A DNA stretch of 50,510 bases, taken from positions 1 through 50,510 of the forward strand of contig CALDUQ010000032.1 in NCBI GenBank assembly GCA_937924845.1, given 5' to 3'. The translations under genes were made by a program, and so were the position numbers. This stretch comes from an uncultured Flavobacteriaceae bacterium (GTDB lineage Bacteria; Bacteroidota; Bacteroidia; Flavobacteriales; Flavobacteriaceae). The notes below the pieces were generated by a model. That model was not told where the DNA came from. It made no database searches and was given only the letters and a program-made list of their open reading frames with translations. This document shows positions 44,728 to 50,510 of this stretch, piece after piece; the first letter of the stretch is position 1; each line of letters opens with the position of its first letter.

Positions 44728-45465
44728 TTACACTTTATTCCAATTGAAAAGTACGGTTAAAAAATCGTCTTTTTTTCTGGAAGATACAGGTATTTTTTGT
44801 TGATTATTTAAATAAATAACTCCAGATTTATCATATTTATCAATGTACTTTAAATTTACCATAAACGATTGATGCGGTCTTGTAAAATTATTTTTAACCA
44901 GTTGCTTTTCAAATTCTTTCAAAGGTTTTGAAGCGATATGTTTTTGCCCTGTCGACATATAAAACGTGGTGTAACCTTTATTAGACTCGCAAAACATTAA
45001 TGTTTTTAAATTAACAATTTGAAAACTGTCCTGCAAAGACAAAATTAATGTGTCTGACTCGTTATTAAATACTTGCTCTACTTTTTCGATTTGTAGTTTT
45101 TGATTCGCAAACTCGGTTACGTTAATTTTTTCTAAAGCCGCTTTAAGCTCATCAACATCAATAGGTTTTAAAAGATAATCAACCGCTCCAGCTTTTAGCG
45201 CCTGTAAAGCATACTCTTCGTATGCGGTTATAAATATAACTTTAAACTCTAAGTGTTGGGTTTTTTCTAAAAAATCAAATGCATTACCGTCCAAAAGGTT
45301 AATGTCTAAAAAAATAAGCTCAGGTTTACATGTATTTGTTACAACTACAGCATCTTTAACGGTATCACATTCCCCAATAATATTAATATTTGGCTTTAAT
45401 TTATTTAAAAGGTTAATTAACCCTTTTCTAATATATACCTGATCTTCTACAACTAATGCTTTCAT
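44728..45465 (-). CDS. LytTR-family response regulator
   Basis: A 245-residue DNA-binding response regulator. The receiver domain (residues 1-120) has the phosphoacceptor Asp54 in LIFLDINLLDGN, the acidic pair Glu7-Asp8, Thr (VIFITAYEEY) and Lys (YLLKPID). The C-terminal LytTR domain (about 145-245, FCESNKGYTTFYMSTG, RPHQSFMVNLKYIDKYDK, IPVSSRKKDDF) binds DNA. It overlaps the sensor kinase by one base (TAATG), so they are an operon and a cognate pair. Target genes are unknown. Confidence 0.94.
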   Translation of the reverse strand: MKALVVEDQVYIRKGLINLLNKLKPNINIIGECDTVKDAVVVTNTCKPELIFLDINLLDGNAFDFLEKTQHLEFKVIFITAYEEYALQALKAGAVDYLLKPIDVDELKAALEKINVTEFANQKLQIEKVEQVFNNESDTLILSLQDSFQIVNLKTLMFCESNKGYTTFYMSTGQKHIASKPLKEFEKQLVKNNFTRPHQSFMVNLKYIDKYDKSGVIYLNNQQKIPVSSRKKDDFLTVLFNWNKV

Positions 45466-47195
45466 TACGTATTGATTGTTTTATAAGGAATTATTAAAGT
45501 AACCAAAGTACCTTGTTGATTGCCTGTTTTTATGCCTTCTATGGTAACACTTCCTTTTGTTTTGTAATCTTTAAATAACATTTGTAATCGTTCTGAAGTT
45601 ATTGTAGTTGCTAGTGATTTTTTTGACTGATAAGTTGGCACGCTTTCTTTTTCATTAAAACCACATCCATTATCTTCAATTTTACAAATTAGTTTGTTTT
45701 GATGATTTTTTATATTAATTATAATTTGTTTTTCCTTTATACCTTTAAAGGCATGCTCAATTGCATTTTCAACAAATGGTTGTATTAACATTGGCGGTAT
45801 GCTAACATTTATAGTGTCAATATTTTTATCAATTACAACTTTATAAGAAAATGAATCGTCCAAATTTATACTTTGAAGAATTAGATAATTTTTAATTGCC
45901 GCTATTTCTTGTTTTAATGGGACTTTTTTTTCTCTTGAATTCTCTAAGATAATTCGTAACAGTTTTGAAAATTTTGAAAGATAAAAAATAGACTTCTTAA
46001 CCTCTCCGTTTAAAATAATACCTTGCAATACTGATAGCGAATTGAATATAAAGTGCGGCGTCATTTGCGAACGTAGTAATTTTTGCTCTAATTGAATTTC
46101 ACTATTCTTGACCTTACTATTTCTTAGTTTTAATAAAAGTATAAACACACTTAGTGTAAGTGCCGAAATAATAAAAGCAAAGGCAATCCAAAATTTTTGA
46201 GTTTCGGATGTGACTAATTTATTATCAATCACCTTTACTTTATGTCTTAAGTTTTTTTCATGTTTTGCTAAATTGTCTAATTTAGTAAGTTTTTCATTCA
46301 ATTTTTGTTTAAAAATTTTGTCATTCAATGCAAAAATAGAATCTAAACATGCTTTTGCTTGTGTGGTTTTATTTTGTTTTAAGTAAAGTTTGTAAAACCC
46401 TTCAAATACTATTTTTCGACTATTAAATGTAGTGTACTTACTCTTGGTGTTATACGCTATGTTTAGTTGCTCTTCAGCTTTCTTTTCGTTTCCTTTTGCC
46501 AAGTATATTTCAGCTATGTTGGTGTGCGGAATATCTATTAAATATGGAGAGTATGTTTTAAGGTTTTTGTCAATACGTTTATTAAGTAAAACTAATGCCT
46601 CATCCCATCTTTTAAGCTCTAGTAAAATGATTGCAAAATTGTTTAAAAACGTTGAGGTGTTTCTAAATTTTTCTTCAGTAATGCTATTATAAATAGAATA
46701 TGCTTTTTCGTAGTTTTTTTTTCTAATATAAAAAGCTCCCCATTTAAAATATAATAATTGCAATTGAAAGGAGTCCTGTTTTCTAAAAGTTGATTTGCTG
46801 TCAATACAAAATTTCAACCCTTCGTCTACACGGTTTAAGTCAAAAAGATTTTCGGCCTTTAAATTACAAGCAATAACCAACTGACTTGTATCTTTTTCAG
46901 TTTTAAATGCTTTAACCAAACTATTTGATAATACTAATGCGTTAGAAAACTGCTCTAACCGCCCTAAACTTCTGGCAAGGCTAATTTTTTGTTGATAAGT
47001 AAGCGTGTCTTTTGATTTTAAATAATCAACAATCACTTGATATTGGTCTATTTGATATAAAGAGTCAATTTGCGACTGATTATACGCCCTATTACTTGTA
47101 GGTTGCGCATACACATAAAAAAAACTAAAAAAGAGTATAAAAAACAAACAATGCTTTATACGACAATGGTTGCCTGCTAAGCTTTTAATAAACAT
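45465..47195 (-). CDS. LytS-type sensor histidine kinase with TPR repeats
   Basis: A 576-residue inner-membrane sensor kinase. A signal-type hydrophobic start (HCLFFILFFSFFYVYAQ) is followed by a periplasmic helical TPR array (about residues 40-310), a transmembrane helix (WIAFAFIISALTLSVFILLL), a coiled segment and the His_kinase dimerisation motif SQMTPHFIFNSLSVLQG, with the phosphoacceptor His. A HATPase domain follows (QPFVENAIEHAFKGI, IEDNGCGFN). The ATG at 47195 is preferred to an in-frame TTG at 47225. It is coupled to the LytTR regulator. The signal it senses is unknown. Confidence 0.9.
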   Translation of the reverse strand: MFIKSLAGNHCRIKHCLFFILFFSFFYVYAQPTSNRAYNQSQIDSLYQIDQYQVIVDYLKSKDTLTYQQKISLARSLGRLEQFSNALVLSNSLVKAFKTEKDTSQLVIACNLKAENLFDLNRVDEGLKFCIDSKSTFRKQDSFQLQLLYFKWGAFYIRKKNYEKAYSIYNSITEEKFRNTSTFLNNFAIILLELKRWDEALVLLNKRIDKNLKTYSPYLIDIPHTNIAEIYLAKGNEKKAEEQLNIAYNTKSKYTTFNSRKIVFEGFYKLYLKQNKTTQAKACLDSIFALNDKIFKQKLNEKLTKLDNLAKHEKNLRHKVKVIDNKLVTSETQKFWIAFAFIISALTLSVFILLLKLRNSKVKNSEIQLEQKLLRSQMTPHFIFNSLSVLQGIILNGEVKKSIFYLSKFSKLLRIILENSREKKVPLKQEIAAIKNYLILQSINLDDSFSYKVVIDKNIDTINVSIPPMLIQPFVENAIEHAFKGIKEKQIIINIKNHQNKLICKIEDNGCGFNEKESVPTYQSKKSLATTITSERLQMLFKDYKTKGSVTIEGIKTGNQQGTLVTLIIPYKTINT

Positions 47196-47379
47196 GATTG
47201 ATGCTATAAGTGTAACTATATACAAATTACTTTTACATCAAATGTATTACTATTTATGAAAATTAAATAATTAAAAACGAACTGCCTTTTTAGATAAAAT
47301 AGTTAACAAGTGTTACCTACGATTTTTACCCTTAAAGTTTGGCTTTATATACTGCCTCAAAAATTATAATGAACTATTT

Positions 47380-47589
47380 TTATTTATGCTTAGACTGCTT
47401 GTAGTTAATTTCTATTCGTTTTGAAATTCGTAAAATTGCCAAAAGCACAATAGCACAAAGGCCTGCAACAATAATCATCAAAGCGATAATACTGTCACCT
47501 ATAAACGGGTTTTCTAAATCTACTTTGGTTATGTTAAATGCTATTAAAACAACAGCTAAAATGGTTAATATATATGTAAATAGTTTCAT
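47380..47589 (-). CDS. Small two-helix membrane protein of unknown function
   Basis: A 69-residue protein with two transmembrane helices (about residues 4-22 and 32-55) joined by a short polar loop (KVDLENPFIGDS) and a basic C-terminus (RISKRIEINYKQSKHK), probably cytoplasmic. I cannot name a family. It lies 10 bases after the MarC gene on the same strand and is probably co-transcribed with it. The regular two-helix pattern and the tight spacing argue it is real. Confidence 0.65.
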   Translation of the reverse strand: MKLFTYILTILAVVLIAFNITKVDLENPFIGDSIIALMIIVAGLCAIVLLAILRISKRIEINYKQSKHK

Positions 47590-47599
47590 AATTATACTG

Positions 47600-48187
47600 T
47601 TATAAGAGTTCTTTTATATTTGAGGTAAATAATTTCACAGAGATTGCTAATAAAATAACACCAAATATTTTTCTGATAATTTGAATGCCGTTTTTACCTA
47701 TAATTTTTTCTATTCGTGATGATGTTTTTAACACTAAGTATATCACTAAACAATTTAATAAAACAGCAATAATAATATTTTCAATTTGATGTACTGCACG
47801 TAACGAGAGTAAAGTTGTTAAACTGCCTGGGCCAGCAATTAAAGGAAATGCTAATGGAAATACCGTAGCAGTAAGTGTTGTGTTTTCTTCACTTTTATAA
47901 AGTGTAATTCCTAAAATCATTTCTAGCGCAATGAAAAACAAAATAAACGAACCTGCAACTGCAAATGAATTGACATCAATACCTATAATTGATAAAATGT
48001 TTTTTCCAATAAACAAAAAAACAACCATGATAGTTCCTGCTATTAATGCCGCCTTACCACTATTGATTGTTCCAACTTTTTGACGTAAATCAATTATAAT
48101 TGGTATATTACCTATAATATCAATTACAGCAAATAACACCATAAATGCTGTAAGAATTTCATTAAAATTAAAGTTCAAAAACTCCAC
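47600..48187 (-). CDS. MarC-family integral membrane protein
   Basis: A 195-residue inner-membrane protein with about six helices, of the MarC/NAAT group (FMVLFAVIDIIGNIPIIIDLRQ, then PLAFPLIAGPGSLTTLLSL, the family's signature). Function is not settled in the family; older links to antibiotic resistance are weak. The start appears to be a GTG at 48185-48187, as no ATG precedes the first helix. It is the first gene of a pair with the small two-helix protein. Confidence 0.88.
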   Translation of the reverse strand: MEFLNFNFNEILTAFMVLFAVIDIIGNIPIIIDLRQKVGTINSGKAALIAGTIMVVFLFIGKNILSIIGIDVNSFAVAGSFILFFIALEMILGITLYKSEENTTLTATVFPLAFPLIAGPGSLTTLLSLRAVHQIENIIIAVLLNCLVIYLVLKTSSRIEKIIGKNGIQIIRKIFGVILLAISVKLFTSNIKELL

Positions 48188-48328
48188 CTTTTTATATTTT
48201 TTTACAAATGTCGTTTTTTAAATTGATTTTTTTATCAGTATTAACCTAGTTTTTATAAACTCAATATAAACAACTATAAAATAGTTTAGTTTTATGTAAA
48301 CTCTTAAGCGTGATTTCTAAAATCAATC

Positions 48329-48336
48329 TATCTTTG
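48329..48336 (+). promoter_or_regulatory. Probable promoter -7 box of the DUF3109 gene
   Basis: TATCTTTG, a perfect TAnnTTTG match, ends 4 nt before the ATG at 48341; a leaderless transcript is likely. Confidence 0.6.
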
Positions 48337-48340
48337 TAAT

Positions 48341-48910
48341 ATGTTTCAAATAGGAAAAACCATTGTCTCTGAAGACATCATAAAAAAAGATTTTCTTTGC
48401 AACCTATCGGCCTGCAAAGGCGCTTGTTGCATTGATGGTGATGCAGGTGCACCACTTGACGAACAAGAAGCTAAAATATTAAAAGACATTTACCCAAAAG
48501 TAAAACCTTTTTTACGAGAACAAGGCATACAAGCTATTGAAAATCAAGGCACTTCTATTTTATCTGATTTTGATGAACTTGAAACCCCTTTAATTGATGG
48601 AGCCGATTGTGCCTATGTCATTTTTGATGAAAACGATACTGCTTTGTGTGGCATCGAAGAAGCTTATAACCAAGGTGTTGTAACCTTTAAAAAACCTGTA
48701 TCTTGCCATTTATACCCTATACGAACTAGAGATTACACCGAATTTTCGGCAGTAAATTATGACCAATGGGAAATTTGTGACGACGCTTGCGCTTTGGGCA
48801 AAGAACTACAAGTGCCAATTTATAAATTTGTAAAAGAGGCGCTTATTAGAAAGTTTGGTGAAGATTGGTATACCGAATTAGAGCAAGTTGCAAACACAAT
48901 GACAAAATAA
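48341..48910 (+). CDS. DUF3109-family cysteine-rich protein
   Basis: A 189-residue soluble protein with a conserved cysteine set: Cys20, Cys25, Cys29 and Cys30 in FLCNLSACKGACCIDGDAG, then DGADCAYV, TALCGIEEA, PVSCHLYPIR and WEICDDACALG. The pattern resembles the YkgJ/Fe-S or zinc-binding type of cluster proteins and is widespread in Bacteroidota, but the function is unknown. The next gene, umuD, begins 2 bases after its stop, so both are probably transcribed together from the box at 48329. Confidence 0.88.
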   Translation: MFQIGKTIVSEDIIKKDFLCNLSACKGACCIDGDAGAPLDEQEAKILKDIYPKVKPFLREQGIQAIENQGTSILSDFDELETPLIDGADCAYVIFDENDTALCGIEEAYNQGVVTFKKPVSCHLYPIRTRDYTEFSAVNYDQWEICDDACALGKELQVPIYKFVKEALIRKFGEDWYTELEQVANTMTK

Positions 48911-48912
48911 AT

Positions 48913-49353
48913 ATGGCTACAAACACCTCAAACTCAATTACGTTTTTTACACCTAATTTAAACACAAATTTAGAAATTCCTTTTTTTGATATCGGTATTT
49001 CAGCTGGTTTTCCTTCTCCTGCAGATGATTTTAAAGAACAACGCTTATCGTTAGATAACGAACTAATTAAAAACAAAGAAGCTACCTTTTTTGCCCGAGT
49101 AAGTGGGCAATCAATGATTGATGCAGGATTGGATGATAACGATTTACTGGTAATTGACCGAAGTTTAGAGCCTGCGCATAATAAAATTGCAGTGTGTTTT
49201 CTTGATGGTGAGTTTACCGTAAAACGCCTAAAAACTATTGATAATGTGCTTTGGCTTTACCCTGCAAACAAAAAATACAACCCTATACAAATTACCGACG
49301 AAAACAATTTTGTGATTTGGGGTATTGTAACTAGCGTGATCAAAAAAGTGTAG
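48913..49353 (+). CDS. umuD: UmuD-like LexA-fold autoproteolytic protein
   Basis: A 146-residue SOS-type protein, normally the accessory subunit of translesion polymerase V. The self-cleavage site is Ala31-Gly32 (GISAGFPSPADDF) and the catalytic dyad is Ser67 (SGQSMIDAG) and Lys104 (FTVKRL), 37 residues apart as in E. coli UmuD. There is no N-terminal DNA-binding domain, so it is not LexA. The ATG at 48913 was chosen 2 bases after the DUF3109 stop. No umuC follows: the next gene encodes an McrB-like protein. It may act with a umuC elsewhere or be orphaned. No clear SOS box was seen upstream. Confidence 0.9.
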   Translation: MATNTSNSITFFTPNLNTNLEIPFFDIGISAGFPSPADDFKEQRLSLDNELIKNKEATFFARVSGQSMIDAGLDDNDLLVIDRSLEPAHNKIAVCFLDGEFTVKRLKTIDNVLWLYPANKKYNPIQITDENNFVIWGIVTSVIKKV

Positions 49354-49451
49354 TTATAAGGAGCACAATTAAAAACTCATAAAAACCTTTTTTTTTATTT
49401 CACTAAAAAAGTTTAAACAATAATTATCATATGTGATATACTGAAATTTAT

Positions 49452-49459
49452 TAGATTTG
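49452..49459 (+). promoter_or_regulatory. Probable promoter -7 box of the mcrB-like gene
   Basis: TAGATTTG, a perfect TAnnTTTG match, lies 25 nt before the ATG at 49485. It indicates that the restriction gene has its own promoter and is not just read through from umuD. Confidence 0.55.
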
Positions 49460-49484
49460 AGACTATTAAAAATAGTTATATATC

Positions 49485-50510
49485 ATGAAAGATTCTAAAC
49501 AGTATTCTGAACAGTTATTAAACTTTTTAGAACAAGCTAAAACTGATAACTTAAAAACTAAACACTTTTTACGAGAATATAATGGTTTAAAAATTAAAGT
49601 AAGTTTTGGGCAAGGTGTATCAGCTAGAATTCCTTGGATATCTTTTCTGAAAGATCCTTTTACAACAAGTGAAGGAATATATCCTGTTTATTTGTATTAC
49701 AAAAATGTTGATAAACTTGTATTAGCTTTTGGTATTAGTGAAACTAAGAAGCCTCAATTTGATTGGGACTTAAAAAAGCCAATTAAAATTAAAACACACT
49801 TTGAACTTAATTCATTAAGAAAACCTGATAGGTATGGAGACTCTTTTGTATTTAAAATATATGATGTTAACAACCTTCCAAGTTTAGAAATATTAGATGA
49901 AGACTTAAATCAAATCATCAAAAAATACCATACAGTTATTGATGAAATGAATCATAAAATTGTTTCTCAAACGAATTTTAACATCAATCAATTCAAAAAT
50001 AGTACAAATACAGCCAACTTAAAATATTCAGATCAACTCATTACCCGTTACATTTCTTCTTTAGCAACAAAACCATTTGTGTTGTTGAGTGGTTTATCGG
50101 GGTCGGGTAAAACCAAACTTGCACAAAGTTTTGCGCAATGGGTATGCGAGGACACCACACAATATTGTATTGTTCCCGTTGGTGCCGATTGGACCAATAG
50201 AGAGCCTTTGTTGGGTTATGTAAACGCACTAAATCCAGAAGAATACATTTTGCCCGAAAATGGAGCTTTAACGCTAATTATTGAAGCAAATAAAGAAGAA
50301 AATAAAAACAAACCTTATTTCTTGATACTCGACGAAATGAATTTGAGTCATGTAGAACGATATTTTGCTGATTTTTTGAGCGTGATGGAATCAAAAGATA
50401 AGTTTAAATTACATAGTTCTGATACATCGTTAATGGGCAATGAAAATATTGAAGTAGCCAAAGCATATCGTTGGCCTAAAAACCTATTTGTAGTAGGTAC
50501 TGTAAATATT
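49485..50510 (+). CDS. McrB-like restriction NTPase, 5' part (runs off right edge)
   Basis: Type IV restriction protein; McrB-type motors bind modified DNA and use NTP hydrolysis with an McrC nuclease. 342 codons are present, open to the window end. Residues 1 to about 150 look like an MrcB_N (DUF3578) domain: SEQLLNFLEQAKTD, VSFGQGVSARIPWISFL, PVYLYYKN, LVLAFGISE. The AAA+ domain then starts with Walker A GLSGSGKTK (203-211). Walker B is YFLILDEMNLSHVERYFADF (Asp283, Glu284), and sensor-like GTVNI falls at the edge. The N-terminal 180 codons are more AT-rich than the ATPase part. It was probably acquired as part of a defence locus. mcrC should lie just to the right. Confidence 0.88.
   Translation, partial: MKDSKQYSEQLLNFLEQAKTDNLKTKHFLREYNGLKIKVSFGQGVSARIPWISFLKDPFTTSEGIYPVYLYYKNVDKLVLAFGISETKKPQFDWDLKKPIKIKTHFELNSLRKPDRYGDSFVFKIYDVNNLPSLEILDEDLNQIIKKYHTVIDEMNHKIVSQTNFNINQFKNSTNTANLKYSDQLITRYISSLATKPFVLLSGLSGSGKTKLAQSFAQWVCEDTTQYCIVPVGADWTNREPLLGYVNALNPEEYILPENGALTLIIEANKEENKNKPYFLILDEMNLSHVERYFADFLSVMESKDKFKLHSSDTSLMGNENIEVAKAYRWPKNLFVVGTVNI

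Overview
The window looks like chromosome of a member of the Flavobacteriaceae (Bacteroidota), probably marine. It is AT-rich. The minus-seven promoter box TAnnTTTG typical of the phylum recurs before genes. There are TonB-dependent receptors with N-terminal carboxypeptidase-regulatory-like domains, DUF5689 and SGNH lipoproteins, an HU-CCDC81/SPOR protein, a HPPK/deoxynucleoside kinase fusion, and an NrdB with an N-terminal ATP-cone. Most of it is ordinary core genome, with tightly packed operons and very short convergent junctions.

Layout. 1-3.4 kb: 5' part of atpD, trpS, a PlsC acyltransferase and an MscS channel. 3.4-4.9 kb: tag (3-methyladenine glycosylase) with an unrecognised secreted-protein gene inserted behind it, bracketed by a 59-bp perfect direct repeat of the tag 3' end; this is the clearest sign of acquired DNA in the core part. 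4.9-7.7 kb: a thioredoxin-like protein and the uppP-truB-TonB-like operon. 8-11.1 kb: nrdB-nrdA. 11.1-16.8 kb: AsmA-like protein, folK-dNK fusion, an outer-membrane barrel and thiL. 16.9-21.3 kb: TonB receptor plus SGNH lipoprotein pair. 21.3-26.9 kb: dprA, HU/SPOR protein, acyl-CoA thioesterase and the rnpA-ctp-OmpA operon. 27-34.4 kb: a five-gene minus-strand operon (universal stress protein, SulP transporter, MBL hydrolase, S8 protease, M1 peptidase). 34.5-39.2 kb: a small unknown gene, then a TonB receptor plus DUF5689 lipoprotein pair. 39.2-44.4 kb: a plus-strand cluster (DsbD-like, holin-like, small protein, HupE/UreJ, dCMP deaminase, S41 protease). 44.7-48.2 kb: LytS/LytTR two-component pair, small membrane protein and MarC. 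48.3-50.5 kb: DUF3109 protein, UmuD and the start of an McrB-type restriction NTPase that runs off the right edge.

How genes work together. The right end is the likeliest accessory region: umuD stands without umuC directly behind it, and is followed by a type IV restriction (McrB-like) gene with its own promoter. The SulP/USP/MBL/S8/M1 cluster joins anion transport with envelope proteolysis in one transcription unit. Both TonB receptor/lipoprotein pairs look like outer-membrane uptake modules of unknown substrate and lack a SusD partner. In five genes (plsC, uppP, thiL, the HU/SPOR gene and the DUF3109 gene) the TAnnTTTG box ends only 4-5 nt before the start codon, which suggests leaderless mRNAs.

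No tRNA, rRNA, CRISPR array, transposase or integrase was recognised. No gene-free stretch exceeds 300 bases; the longest are 7719-7987 and 44447-44727, both described below. All family assignments are from reading the sequence; no database search was run.
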